A stretch of 64,000 nt of DNA from CAZQFV01 sp964592645 (lineage in GTDB: Bacteria; Chloroflexota; Chloroflexia; DTKN01). Below the pieces are notes generated by a model that was not told where the DNA came from, did no database searches, and worked only from the letters and a program-made list of their open reading frames with translations. Positions 46,797-56,628 of this stretch are shown in pieces (position 1 is the first letter of the stretch; each line of letters begins with the position of its first letter). The stretch spans positions 62,001 to 126,000 of the forward strand of contig CAZQFV010000001.1 of the NCBI GenBank assembly GCA_964592645.1, given 5' to 3'. Position numbers and translations under genes: made by a program.

Positions 46797-47873
46797 ATGT
46801 TCGGGAAGCTCGAACGCGTGGTGGAACGCTACGAAGAGCTCCAGCGCCTGATGGCCGACCCGGCGGTGGCCACCGACCCCCGCCGGCTGCAGGAGTACGG
46901 CCGGGAGCTGGCCGGCATCTCCGAACTGGTCGCCACCTACCGCGACTATCGCCAGGCCGAGCGCCAGCTCCAAGAGGCCGGCGAACTGCTGAATGGCGAC
47001 GACCCGGACCTGGCCGCCCTGGCCGCCGAGGAGCAGGTGTCCCTGCAGGTCCGCCTGGCCACCCTGGAGGAGCGCCTCAAAGAGCTGCTCGTCCCCCGGG
47101 ACCCCAACGACGAACGCAACGTCATCGTCGAGATCCGCGCCGGCACCGGCGGCGACGAGGCCGCCCTCTTCGCCGCCGACCTCTTCCGCATGTACACCCG
47201 CTACGCCGAGGCCCAGGGCTGGAAGGTGGAGCTGATGAACACCCACCCCAACGACCTGGGCGGATTCAAAGAGGTCATCTTCGAGGTCAAGGGCCAGGGC
47301 GCCTATAGCCAACTGAAATACGAGAGCGGCGTGCACCGCGTCCAACGGGTGCCGCAGACCGAGGCCAGCGGCCGCATTCACACCTCCACCGCCACCGTCG
47401 TCGTGCTCCCGGAGATGGACGAGGTGGAGGTCGAGATCCGGCCGGAGGACATCCGCATCGACATCTTTCGCGCGGCCGGCCACGGCGGCCAGGGGGTCAA
47501 CACCACCGACAGCGCCGTGCGCATCACCCACCTGCCCACCGGAATCGTCGCTTCCTGCCAGGACGAACGCTCCCAGCTACAAAACAAGGCCAAGGCCATG
47601 GCCGTGCTGCGCGCCCGCCTCTACGCCATGGCGGAGGAGAAGCGCCTGCAAGAGCTGGGCGAAAAGCGCCTCAGCCAGATCGGCACCGGCGAACGGGCCG
47701 AAAAGATCCGCACCTACAACTTTCCCCAAGACCGCATCACCGACCACCGCCTGGGGCGCAACTTTTCCAACCTGCCGGGGATCCTGAACGGCAACATGGG
47801 GGCGCTCATCGAAGCGCTGACGCTGCAGGACCAGGCCGAACGGTTGGAAACGTTCGAGCGTTCCAACGCTTGA
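46797..47873 (+). CDS. prfA: Peptide chain release factor 1
   Basis: 358 residues, GAGGGG upstream. RF1 releases nascent chains at UAA and UAG. Domain 1 (residues 1-100) is helical; the class I core follows with VIVEIRAGTGGDEAALFAAD, QLKYESGVHRVQRVPQTEAS, GRIHTSTATVVVLPEMDEVE, the GGQ loop at residues 230-232 (GHGGQGVNTTDSAVRITHLP) and ENKAKAMAVLRARLYAM-like segment. The ending FSNLPGILNGNMGALIEALT is normal. RF1 and not RF2 is indicated by the NTTDSAVRITHLPTGIV continuation. No prmC methyltransferase follows, unlike in many bacteria; a membrane flippase-like gene follows instead. Confidence 0.94.
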   Translation: MFGKLERVVERYEELQRLMADPAVATDPRRLQEYGRELAGISELVATYRDYRQAERQLQEAGELLNGDDPDLAALAAEEQVSLQVRLATLEERLKELLVPRDPNDERNVIVEIRAGTGGDEAALFAADLFRMYTRYAEAQGWKVELMNTHPNDLGGFKEVIFEVKGQGAYSQLKYESGVHRVQRVPQTEASGRIHTSTATVVVLPEMDEVEVEIRPEDIRIDIFRAAGHGGQGVNTTDSAVRITHLPTGIVASCQDERSQLQNKAKAMAVLRARLYAMAEEKRLQELGEKRLSQIGTGERAEKIRTYNFPQDRITDHRLGRNFSNLPGILNGNMGALIEALTLQDQAERLETFERSNA

Positions 47874-47907
47874 AAGTTTGCCCCCCGGCCGGCCCAAAGG
47901 AGCCGCA

Positions 47908-48993
47908 ATGGCCGCATCCGACCCCCCCGCTCCCCAGCCCTCCCTCAAGAAACGCTTCCTCAACTGGCGCACCCTGGTCTCCTTCCTCCTGGCCCTGGCC
48001 ATCGTCGCCCTCGCCGTGTGGCGGGCCAAGATCGACCCGGCCGCGGTGTGGCAGTACATGCGCCAGGCCAACCCCTGGCTCTACCTGCTGGCCTTTCTCT
48101 CCTTCTACGCCACCTTTCCCCTGCGCGCCTGGCGCTGGCGCCTCCTGCTACGGAACGCCTCGGCCGGTGACCCCGCAGCGCCTCCCCTGCCCCGCCTGCC
48201 AGACCTGACCGAGATCATCTTTCTCTCCTGGTTCGCCAACTGCGCCGTGCCGGCCAAGCTGGGCGATCTCTACCGCGGCTACCTGCTGAAGCAGACCAGC
48301 GGCTCCTCCTTTATGCACACGGTGGGCACGATCTTTGCCGAGCGCGTGCTGGACATGCTCTTTCTCTTCCTGCTGATGGTCGCCTCCAGCCTGGCCGTCT
48401 TCGGCCCGCGTATCCCCTCCGGCTCCACGGCCAACCTGGTTTACGGCGTCGGCATCGCCCTGGTGGCCGTGGCCATCGGCGTGCTGCTGGGGATGCGCTT
48501 CTTCGGGCCGGCCCTGCGCCGCCTGGTGCCGGACCGCTTCCGCGGGCTCTACGACCGCTTCCTGGAAGGCACCCTTCTCTCCTTCCGCTGGCAGACCCTG
48601 CCGCTCCTCCTGGGGTTGACGCTGCTGATCTGGCTGCTGGAGAGCGCCCGGTTCTACTTTGTGCTCCGCTCCCTGCCCCAAGACATCGCCCTGGGCATCC
48701 CCGTGGTCATCTTCATCGCCCTGGCCTCCTCCCTGCTGACGACGCTGCCGATCACGCCGGCCGGCCTGGGGGCCGTGGAGGCCATGTTCATCTGGATCTT
48801 GCCCCTCTTCCTGCCGCCCGGCACCGCCGACCCCGCCAACCTGGCCGGCGCCGTGGCCATGCTCGACCGCGGCATCAACTTCTGGAGCATCCTCTTCTTC
48901 GGCTTCATCGCCTTTCTGCTGAGCAAGAAAGCCGTGGGCCTGATCGCCCTCTTCTCCCGCCGGCAAAACCCCCGCCCCCGCCCCAGACGTTAG
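47908..48993 (+). CDS. Flippase-like (LPG synthase transmembrane / AglD-type) membrane protein
   Basis: 361 residues, AAAGGAG before the ATG. The pattern is that of the lysylphosphatidylglycerol-synthase transmembrane family: LPLRAWRWRLLLRN, AVPAKLGDLYRGYLLKQTSG, TIFAERVLDMLFLFLLMVAS, YDRFLEGTLLSFR, RFYFVLRSLPQDIALGIPVV and the closing ALASSLLTTLPITPAGLGAVE. About nine hydrophobic helices. Such proteins are implicated in lipid or lipid-linked sugar movement across the membrane, without a proven substrate. Ends in a short basic, proline-rich tail and a hairpin terminator (49001-49033). Confidence 0.85.
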   Translation: MAASDPPAPQPSLKKRFLNWRTLVSFLLALAIVALAVWRAKIDPAAVWQYMRQANPWLYLLAFLSFYATFPLRAWRWRLLLRNASAGDPAAPPLPRLPDLTEIIFLSWFANCAVPAKLGDLYRGYLLKQTSGSSFMHTVGTIFAERVLDMLFLFLLMVASSLAVFGPRIPSGSTANLVYGVGIALVAVAIGVLLGMRFFGPALRRLVPDRFRGLYDRFLEGTLLSFRWQTLPLLLGLTLLIWLLESARFYFVLRSLPQDIALGIPVVIFIALASSLLTTLPITPAGLGAVEAMFIWILPLFLPPGTADPANLAGAVAMLDRGINFWSILFFGFIAFLLSKKAVGLIALFSRRQNPRPRPRR

Positions 48994-49000
48994 AACAAAG

Positions 49001-49033
49001 CCTTCCCCTCTCCCCGAAAGGGAGAGGGGAAGG
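49001..49033. terminator. Hairpin terminator between convergent genes
   Basis: CCTTCCCCTCTCCC (49001-49014) pairs perfectly with GGGAGAGGGGAAGG (49020-49033), loop CGAAA. It lies between the flippase-like gene and the giant secreted protein gene, and belongs to the same hairpin family as 37344-37375 and 58214-58279. A second, imperfect hairpin with an 11-base G run follows at 49052-49085. Confidence 0.6.
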
Positions 49034-49104
49034 AGGGTGGGACTGCCAGGCGGGGGGGGGGGCAACTCGTGCCGCCCCCCCGCGGATTCCATCCGGCGCC
49101 GATC

Positions 49105-52100
49105 TCAGTAGTTCTTGAAGATGATCGGCAGGTAGAGGTAGAACCTTTCCTGCGGCAGCTCGACCACGGTGACCGGCAACGTCACGTCGTCCTCACCGCA
49201 GGCGTTGGTCACATGTAGCCTCACGTCGTAGGTTCCGGTCGCGACATAGGTGTGGGTCACGACCTGGCCGGACACCAACGTGCCGTCGCCCAAGTCCCAG
49301 TCGTAGGCCATCGGTAGGTCGCCCGCGGCGCTGCCGCTGAAGGTGACCATCTGGCCCACGGCCGGCGTCGTCGGCGACCAGGTGAAGGAGGCGCCGCTCG
49401 GCGGCTCGCAGGCCGCCTCGACGACGACCGCGCGCACGGCGACATCCGTGCCGCACTCGTTGGAGACGGTCATCGTGACGACATAGGTGCCCGGCTCGGC
49501 AAAGACGTGGGTCACGTCCTGGCCGACACCCGTGCCGCCGTCGCTAAACTCCCAGGCGTAGGCCAGCGGCGTCGTGCCGGTGGTCACGCTGCCGTGGAAG
49601 TCCACGTCGGCCCCGGCGGTCGGGGTGATCGGCGTCCAGGTGAAGTCGGCCCCATCGGGCGCGACGCAGGCCTCGACGACGGTGACGGTGTGCTGGACGA
49701 CGTCCTGGCCGCAGCCGTTGGTGGCGGTCACGGTGACGGTGTAAGCGCCAGCGGCGGCGTAGGCGTGGGTGACGGTGATGCCGCTGTCGTAGGCGCCGTC
49801 GCCAAAGGACCACTCGTAGGTGATCGGCTCCGTGCCGGCGGCCGAGCCGGTGAAGGTGACGTCCTCGCCGACGAGCGGCGTGGGCGGATCCCAGGAGAAG
49901 TCGGCGTCGTGCGCGGCTTCCTCCACCGTCAGCGTGACGGGCACGGTGACGACCGGCAGATCGGGATCGTCGCTGGTGATCTCCAGCGCCCCGGTGTAGG
50001 TGCCGCCGGCCAGCCCGGTCGAGTCAAAGGTGACGACGACGGTCTGGCAGGCACCGGCGTCCACCGTCCCCTCGGTCGGCTCCTCGGAAAGCCAGGGGAT
50101 GTCGAAGGCGGGGGTCAGCCAGACGACGGCGTTGTGTAGCAGCGTGCCCACGTCGCCGCTGTAGTCCGCGCTGTGGAAGATGAGCAGGTTGAGGGCGACG
50201 ACGTTGTCGTTGACCGCGACGGCATTGTTCCCGGTCGTGGTCCAGGTAGCCAGCAGGGTGGCCCCGGCGGCCAAGGCCGGGTCCTGCTGGTAGCGGGTGT
50301 CCCCGACGGTGGTGACCCCCTGCATCACCGGATGGGTCGGCTCCAGGATGTCCATGGTGTCGGTGATGCCCGGGTAGTCGGTTGTGGCGGGGGTGAAGGG
50401 GCTGTAGCCGTCGGTCATGTAGCGGCCGGCGAAGCCCCACTGGTCGTAGCTCTGGACGAACTCGCTCTCGATGACCTTGCCGCCGGCGTCGATGTAATCG
50501 GCCAGGGCGTCACCGATGGCGGCCTTGTCCAGGCCGGCCGACTCCCAGGTGTAGTCATTGCCGATCAGGACCACATCGTAGGCGGCCATGTCGGCGGCGG
50601 TCGGGTTGCCGGCGGAGTTGTCCCACACCGTGACGACCAGGTCCGGGTAGGCGGCCAGGGTGTTCAGCAGGAGCGAGATGTCGCCCATGCTGCTGTCGGG
50701 GGAGACGATGAGGACCTGGTAGGTCGCCAGGGGGTAGGAACCGCCGGGGAAGCGGAACCAGCGCGCCCATTGCGCCGGGGCCTGGGCCTTGGCGGCGGGG
50801 CTGGTCGTGGCCGGCTGCGCCGGGATGTGCAGCAGCCGCGGGGCCACGCTCAGAAGCGGCCAGGTGGCTTCCTCCAGGTTCCAGGTCAGCGGCACGTCGC
50901 CCTGGTTGCAGATCTGCAACTCCTGCGTGGCCACGGTGTCGGCGCACTGGGTGGACTCGAGCGACTCCGGCGTGACGACGATGTCGGGCCAGCCGACCAC
51001 GGTGACGGTGTGCTGCACGACCTGGGAGCCGCAGTCGTTGGTGGCGGTCAGGATGACCTCATAGGTGCCGGCCAAGGCATAGGCGTGGTTCACGTACTGC
51101 CCGCTGCCGTACGCCCCATCGCCAAAGGCCCACTCGTAGGTGATCGGCTCGGCGCCGGAGGCTGTGGCGGTAAAGTAGACCGGCGTGTTCACCAGCGGCT
51201 CGAGCGGCGACCAGGTAAAGTCGGTGTTGGACACGGGCGCGAGCACCGTCAGGGTGACCGGGACGGAGACCTGCGGGTTGACCGGGTCATTGCTGTCGAT
51301 GATGAGGTCGGCAAAGTAATCGGCCGGCTCCAGACCGGTGGAGTCGAAGGTGACTTCGACCGTCTGGCACTGGCCGGCCGGCAGTGTCCCGGTGATCGGG
51401 TCTTCGGAAAGCCAGGGGATGTCGGTGAAGCCGGGGATCTGGACGGCACCCTCGAACTCACCCAGGGGGTTGTTCTGCGCCAGCGGCGTCACCGCACCGG
51501 TCGTCAGGTTGACGGTACCGTAGACGTTGGCGCCGGAGCCGATGTACAGAAAGATGTACAGGGTACCGTCGTCGTTGTCAAAGTCCATGCCCTGGGCATA
51601 GTTGGCGGCGTACCCGGTGGGGCCGATGAGCGTGGCCTGTCCGGTGGCCGGGTCGATGCTGTAGATCGAGTCGGTTGCGATGTCGTGGCCGTACATCTGA
51701 CCATCCATGTTCATGGCGATGTCGATCATGACGGTGGCGTTGACGAACGGCCCGACCAAGGTCGTGGCCCCGGTGGCCGGGTCAATGGTGTACAGGTCGG
51801 TGGCCGTCGAGGCGTAAAAGGTGCCGTTGACCGGGTCGATGGTCAGGCCGGTCCAGTTGGCCGCGCCGCCGCCCGGCGGGCAGGGCACCAGGCCGGTGAA
51901 GGAGCCGTCGACCAGGCTGATGGTACCCAACTGGTCGGTCGTGTCGTTGAGGGCATAGAGGATCGTCGCGGTGGGGTCAAAGTCCATCCCGTAGAAGGGG
52001 ACGGAGTTGAGCCCCACGACGGTTTGGCCGGGAAAATCATTCAGGTAGAACCAGACAAAGTTGTCCGAGATGTAGCCGATGTCCAGGGCGTAGCCGATGT

Positions 52101-55100
52101 CGGTCGGCGCGTCCGGGCTGGGCCCGCCAGCCGGAGTCGGGACGATGTCGGGGTGGCAGAACGCGGCTGCCCCGATGGGCTCGGCCCCGGTATAGTTCTC
52201 ATAGGCCGCGCACTGATCCGGCGAGGTGATGACCGGCCGTTCCACGGCGGGGGCGGGGATGGTGGGCCATGCCGCCGCCAAGACCGTCCGCGGCATTTCG
52301 CGCAGGCTCCACGTCAGCGTCGCCTCGCCCACGTTGCAGATCTGCAGCTCCTGCATCGTGACCGTGTCTGGGCACTGCGTGGCCTGGAGCGAATCCGGGT
52401 CCACGGCGATCTCGGGCGTCTCCAGCACGACCAGCGTCACCGGGACCACCACCGTCGGAGAGAGCGGGTCGTTGGAGTCGACGCAGATGGTGGTGGTGTA
52501 GGTGCCGACGGCCAGGCCGGCGCTGTCGAAGGAGACGGTGACATCCTCATCGCTCTGGGCCGGGACGGTCCCGCCCAGCGGATCGAGCGCCAGCCAGTCC
52601 ACCGGCGTGCCGCAGCCCTCGTCCAGGGTGTAATCCAGCGCCACCAGGCCGACATTGGCGATGCTCAGCACCTGCTCGTCCGTCTGGTTGCGGTAGAGCT
52701 CCTGGTAGAGGCTGTCCGGTGTCACCTCGATGTCGGGCGCCGCGCCGGGCACGTAGCAGCCGTGGACGTTGACCTGGTCCACCTCCCACCACCAGTCGTA
52801 GGTGGCGACGTAGTAGTGGAAGCGGACCATGACGTCGTCCTGGCCGGCGTAGGGCGTCAGGTTCAGGGTGACCCACTCGCCGGGGCCGTAGGCACTGTGG
52901 TCCTCGTCCCAGCGCAGCAGGTTGGTCCAGGTGGAGCCGCCGTCGGCGCTGACATCCACGTCGGCCAGGTCGCCGCCGGTGCCGATGTCGTTGTAGGCGG
53001 CCATGTACCCCAGGGTGGCGGTGGTCAGGCCGGACAGGTCGAGGACGTAGGTGCGCAGCTCGGTGTCCATCGTCGAGCCGGAGCCGCACTTGTCCGAGTC
53101 GGCGTCGGCGCAGTAGCCCACGCCGCCGGCATAGTTGGGCCGCGGCGTGGCCCAGAAGTCGTTGCGCTGCCAGACGCAGGTGCCGCCGTTGTTGACCACC
53201 TCCCAGCCGGCCGGCGGGAAGGTGCCCTCAAAATGCTCCTCGAGCACCGACCAGCAGGGCAGCACGGTCAGGGTGTGGGTCGCCACGTCGGTCTGCCCGC
53301 AGGCGGTGGCCGTCATGACGACGGTAAAGTCGCCCCAATTGGCATAGGCGTGGGTCGGGTCCTGGCCGGAGCCGTAGGCGCCGTCGCCAAAATCCCAGGT
53401 GTAGTCGATTGGTACCAGGGCGTCGGCCGTCCCGTGGAAGGTGACCGGATCGTTCAGGATGACGCTGGTCGGGTCCCAGGTAAAGTCGGCGTTGGTCGGC
53501 GGGCCGGCGACGGTCAGCGTGACCGGGACGTCGATCTGCGGCGTCTGGGTGTCGTTGCTGTTGACCTGCAGCGTGCCGGTGTAGGTGCCGGGGGCCAGGC
53601 CGGTGGAGTCAAAGGTCACCACCACGTCCTGGCACTGGCCGGGTGGCAAGGAGCCGCCGGTGGGGCTCTCGGAGAGCCAGGGGATGCCGGGGCCGGGACC
53701 GCCGCAGGGCGGGATGGCCGCCTGCGGGTTCACCCACTCGTCGCAGGCATTCTGGCCGGCCGGCGTGTACTGGTCGCTGGAGCAGGGGTGGTGCGGCGCG
53801 CCGCCGTAGCCGTCGCCGGCCCAGTACCACGACTCCAGCGCGTTGGGCGTGCCGCTGCCCGAGACCACCTCGAAGCAGTAGTAGGCCGTGCAGTGGTCGG
53901 TGGTGGACTGGTTGCGCAGGTGTTCGATGTTGACCTCGTAGGGCGAGGTCTCGAACGACCAGGAGAAGGGCCCCCAGAAGCCGCTGTCGCAGTAGGGCGT
54001 GCCCTGGACGTAGACGTTGTTCACCGTCCAGTCGGTGGGGAACCGTTGCCAGAGGTTGTAGACGTACTCCCAGTCGTTGGTGAACGACTCGGCGCGGAAG
54101 CAAAAGGTCTGCGGCGCGCCGGTGTTGTAGCAGGTGTCCCCGCCCACGGAGGGGTCGAAGACGACAAACGAGCCGGAAAGCGACTCGATGCCGTTCTGTC
54201 TCCCCAGCAGGAGGCCCGCTTCCTCGGTGAGGGTATAGACCAGCGTCTGGTCGCCCTCGTTGCAGATGGACAGGGTGTAGGTCACCTGGCTGTCCGGGCA
54301 CTGGGTGGATTCCAGCGACAGCGGGTCGACGACGATCAGCGGGCCGGCCTCGACAAGGACGTCGTGGGTGGCCGTCACCCAGTTGGCACCGTCGCAGTTG
54401 GTGGCGGTCATGACCACGGTGTAGGTGCCGGCGGTGGCGTAGGTGTGCTGCACCACCTGGCCGCTACCATATCCGCCGTCGCCAAAGTCCCATGCCCAGG
54501 CGATGGGCGGCGAGCCGCCGGCCACCGAGCCGCTGAAGGTGGCCGGGACGGTGGGCCGCGGGCTGGTCGGGTCGACGGAGAAGTCGGCCCCGTAGACCGG
54601 CTCGCACGGGCCGCACTGGATCATCCTGGTGGTGTAGGGGCTGTTGGACCACACTCCACCCTCGTTCAACCGGCCGGTGACGTACCAAAAGTCACCGTTG
54701 CCGTCAATGTCGCCCTCGGCGCCGTAGATGAGGTGGCCCAGGAGCGGCAGCCAGCCCCAGGTGTCGGTCTGGGCGTCGTAGACCAGCGCGCCGTTGGAGG
54801 CGCCGGCGGTGCTCGACGGGTGGCCGCCGGCGATGACCAGGAAGCGGTCGTGCTTGACCCCGTCGGCGCCGTTCAGCCAGTTGCTGGGCATGGAGGCGAC
54901 ATAGGTCCAGGTGTTGGCCGTGGGGCTGTAGACCTCGGCCGAGGAGAGGTAGGAGCCGTTGTAGCCGCCGGCGACATAGATCTGGCCGGCGATGGTCCCG
55001 GCGTGGAAGTAGCGGCGGGCGACATTCATGGGGGCCAGGGTCGAGTCCCAGGTGTCGGTCGTCGGGTCATAGACCAGCATGGTATTCTGGTATGTGGTCG

Positions 55101-56628
55101 TATAGCCGCCGATGACATAGTACTTGTTGTCCAGTTTGGCGCTGGCATAGTTGTAGCGGGCGGCCGGCAAGGAGGCGCCGGTGCTCCAGGAGTCGTTCCC
55201 GATGTCATAGATGTACAGGGTGGACTGAGCGCTAGACAAGTAGCCGCCGGCGCAATAGATCTTGTGCGTGCCGGCGGGATACTCCAGCACTTCGCAGTCG
55301 ATCCAGTAGCGCGCGCCCGGCATATCGGCGCCGGTGGTCCAGGAGTCGGTGGCGATGTCATAGATGCTGAGCCAGGGCCGGGCCGCGCCCGAGCCGCCGA
55401 CATAGCCGTAGCCGCCGATCACGTAGAGTTTGCCGTCGTGATAGACCACCGAGGGGGCGCGCACCTCGCGGCCGGCGGGCATGTTGGCATAGTCCTGCCA
55501 GCCCGAGGCCAGAGAGGCGACCGTCGTCGCCGTGGCCTGCGCCGAGTAGCCGCCGCCGGCAGCCGTAACGGTCAGCACGTCGCTGTCGCCGGCGTTGGCT
55601 GCCCAGGGGATGTGGACGGTTACGGTGATCGTCTCGGAGGCGTTGTTGGGGATCACGCCGGTCGAGGCGGGCCCGCTGGCCGGCCAGGTGGTGGTGTAGG
55701 TCAGGCTAAAGCTCTGCGCCGTTCCGGTCTGGTTGAAAACCGTGAGGTTATAGACCACGTCGCTGCCGGCGCAGTCGCTGCCGCTCTGCGACGGCGGGTC
55801 GAGGAGCACGCCCACCGCCAGGTCCCAGTCGTAGGTCAGGCCGTTGGCGGGATAGACCAGGTCGGTCAGCGTCATGCTGTCGGTGTTGCTCGTCCCGGCC
55901 ACGGAGGCCGACCAGTTCTGGCTGGCGTCCAGGGTGCGGTTGTTGAAATCGGCGTTGGTGTTGCCGCGCAACCCCACCTGCGGGCCATACGGCGGGGAGG
56001 CGACGTAGATGACGGTAAAGTCCCCATAGACGATTTCGACCCGCCCGGTGGCCTCGTACAGTTTGATCTGGAAGTCAAAGGCGTCGCCCACGTAGGAGCT
56101 GCCGTAGCGCTTGTAGTCTTTCCACTGCACGGTAAAGACGTGGTTGCCGGCCGTGCCCTCCGTGAGCGAGCGCAGTTCCGAGGTCGTCCCGTTGCCTTGG
56201 AGGTCGCGCCCCAGGGCGGAGATGACGTTGTTGGTCGTGCCGGTGCTGAGGGGGTAGTACGACGAGGCGATCGTGCCCCCCATGGCGATCCAGCCGTTGC
56301 TCTGGATGCTGACCTGGGTGTAGTCAACGTTGTTGTAGCGGAAGGTGAAGCCCAGGTCGATGGCAGCAAAGCTCTGGTCGTCGTTGGAGGCGGTCCCGTG
56401 CACCGTGCCGGTGGTGATCTCGGTGTAGGTGAGGACGCTGGAAGAGAAGACGTATTGCGTAGCAACGGTATCGAGGCCGGCCCGTGGAGCAGGGGCGAGG
56501 TCCTGGGCGGTTTCCTCGACTGCCTCCTCGGGTAGGAGTGTCTCCTGGGCTACGGTGGCTCCAGGAGTCAGGAATCCGGACAAGAGGACCAGGAACATGA
56601 ACAGCGTAAACGGCACTTTGCGGTACAT
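49105..56628 (-). CDS. Giant secreted PKD/Kelch repeat protein
   Basis: 2507 residues with a signal peptide (VPFTLFMFLVLLSGFLTPGA). An N-terminal module contains TNADFNNRTLDASQNWSASV, then six Kelch-type repeats near residues 375-670 (YVIGGYGYVGG, YIYDIGNDSWSTG, YVAGGYNGSY). At least six PKD domains follow, each with the WDFGDGxYxSGQxVxHxYxxxGTYTVxxTAT pattern, alternating with SNDPxxPQVxVPVTLTV and IPWLSExPxxGTLPAGQCQxVxVTFDSTG modules of choice-of-anchor type. Near residues 1640-1800 another beta-propeller-like segment (TGLVPCPPGG, ATGQATLIGP) appears. The protein ends LYLPIIFKNY, a C-terminus common in Chloroflexota secreted proteins and probably a surface-attachment signal. A strong promoter (56878-56906) leaves a 240-nt leader. 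Likely an adhesion or polymer-binding surface protein. Confidence 0.9.
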   Translation of the reverse strand: MYRKVPFTLFMFLVLLSGFLTPGATVAQETLLPEEAVEETAQDLAPAPRAGLDTVATQYVFSSSVLTYTEITTGTVHGTASNDDQSFAAIDLGFTFRYNNVDYTQVSIQSNGWIAMGGTIASSYYPLSTGTTNNVISALGRDLQGNGTTSELRSLTEGTAGNHVFTVQWKDYKRYGSSYVGDAFDFQIKLYEATGRVEIVYGDFTVIYVASPPYGPQVGLRGNTNADFNNRTLDASQNWSASVAGTSNTDSMTLTDLVYPANGLTYDWDLAVGVLLDPPSQSGSDCAGSDVVYNLTVFNQTGTAQSFSLTYTTTWPASGPASTGVIPNNASETITVTVHIPWAANAGDSDVLTVTAAGGGYSAQATATTVASLASGWQDYANMPAGREVRAPSVVYHDGKLYVIGGYGYVGGSGAARPWLSIYDIATDSWTTGADMPGARYWIDCEVLEYPAGTHKIYCAGGYLSSAQSTLYIYDIGNDSWSTGASLPAARYNYASAKLDNKYYVIGGYTTTYQNTMLVYDPTTDTWDSTLAPMNVARRYFHAGTIAGQIYVAGGYNGSYLSSAEVYSPTANTWTYVASMPSNWLNGADGVKHDRFLVIAGGHPSSTAGASNGALVYDAQTDTWGWLPLLGHLIYGAEGDIDGNGDFWYVTGRLNEGGVWSNSPYTTRMIQCGPCEPVYGADFSVDPTSPRPTVPATFSGSVAGGSPPIAWAWDFGDGGYGSGQVVQHTYATAGTYTVVMTATNCDGANWVTATHDVLVEAGPLIVVDPLSLESTQCPDSQVTYTLSICNEGDQTLVYTLTEEAGLLLGRQNGIESLSGSFVVFDPSVGGDTCYNTGAPQTFCFRAESFTNDWEYVYNLWQRFPTDWTVNNVYVQGTPYCDSGFWGPFSWSFETSPYEVNIEHLRNQSTTDHCTAYYCFEVVSGSGTPNALESWYWAGDGYGGAPHHPCSSDQYTPAGQNACDEWVNPQAAIPPCGGPGPGIPWLSESPTGGSLPPGQCQDVVVTFDSTGLAPGTYTGTLQVNSNDTQTPQIDVPVTLTVAGPPTNADFTWDPTSVILNDPVTFHGTADALVPIDYTWDFGDGAYGSGQDPTHAYANWGDFTVVMTATACGQTDVATHTLTVLPCWSVLEEHFEGTFPPAGWEVVNNGGTCVWQRNDFWATPRPNYAGGVGYCADADSDKCGSGSTMDTELRTYVLDLSGLTTATLGYMAAYNDIGTGGDLADVDVSADGGSTWTNLLRWDEDHSAYGPGEWVTLNLTPYAGQDDVMVRFHYYVATYDWWWEVDQVNVHGCYVPGAAPDIEVTPDSLYQELYRNQTDEQVLSIANVGLVALDYTLDEGCGTPVDWLALDPLGGTVPAQSDEDVTVSFDSAGLAVGTYTTTICVDSNDPLSPTVVVPVTLVVLETPEIAVDPDSLQATQCPDTVTMQELQICNVGEATLTWSLREMPRTVLAAAWPTIPAPAVERPVITSPDQCAAYENYTGAEPIGAAAFCHPDIVPTPAGGPSPDAPTDIGYALDIGYISDNFVWFYLNDFPGQTVVGLNSVPFYGMDFDPTATILYALNDTTDQLGTISLVDGSFTGLVPCPPGGGAANWTGLTIDPVNGTFYASTATDLYTIDPATGATTLVGPFVNATVMIDIAMNMDGQMYGHDIATDSIYSIDPATGQATLIGPTGYAANYAQGMDFDNDDGTLYIFLYIGSGANVYGTVNLTTGAVTPLAQNNPLGEFEGAVQIPGFTDIPWLSEDPITGTLPAGQCQTVEVTFDSTGLEPADYFADLIIDSNDPVNPQVSVPVTLTVLAPVSNTDFTWSPLEPLVNTPVYFTATASGAEPITYEWAFGDGAYGSGQYVNHAYALAGTYEVILTATNDCGSQVVQHTVTVVGWPDIVVTPESLESTQCADTVATQELQICNQGDVPLTWNLEEATWPLLSVAPRLLHIPAQPATTSPAAKAQAPAQWARWFRFPGGSYPLATYQVLIVSPDSSMGDISLLLNTLAAYPDLVVTVWDNSAGNPTAADMAAYDVVLIGNDYTWESAGLDKAAIGDALADYIDAGGKVIESEFVQSYDQWGFAGRYMTDGYSPFTPATTDYPGITDTMDILEPTHPVMQGVTTVGDTRYQQDPALAAGATLLATWTTTGNNAVAVNDNVVALNLLIFHSADYSGDVGTLLHNAVVWLTPAFDIPWLSEEPTEGTVDAGACQTVVVTFDSTGLAGGTYTGALEITSDDPDLPVVTVPVTLTVEEAAHDADFSWDPPTPLVGEDVTFTGSAAGTEPITYEWSFGDGAYDSGITVTHAYAAAGAYTVTVTATNGCGQDVVQHTVTVVEACVAPDGADFTWTPITPTAGADVDFHGSVTTGTTPLAYAWEFSDGGTGVGQDVTHVFAEPGTYVVTMTVSNECGTDVAVRAVVVEAACEPPSGASFTWSPTTPAVGQMVTFSGSAAGDLPMAYDWDLGDGTLVSGQVVTHTYVATGTYDVRLHVTNACGEDDVTLPVTVVELPQERFYLYLPIIFKNY

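Noticed and set aside
50173..56535. A 2120-codon open frame on the plus strand, antisense to the giant secreted protein
   Set aside because: It is a mirror of a high-G+C, repeat-rich gene: no ribosome site, no promoter, and its translation has no domain and repeats the antisense codon bias.
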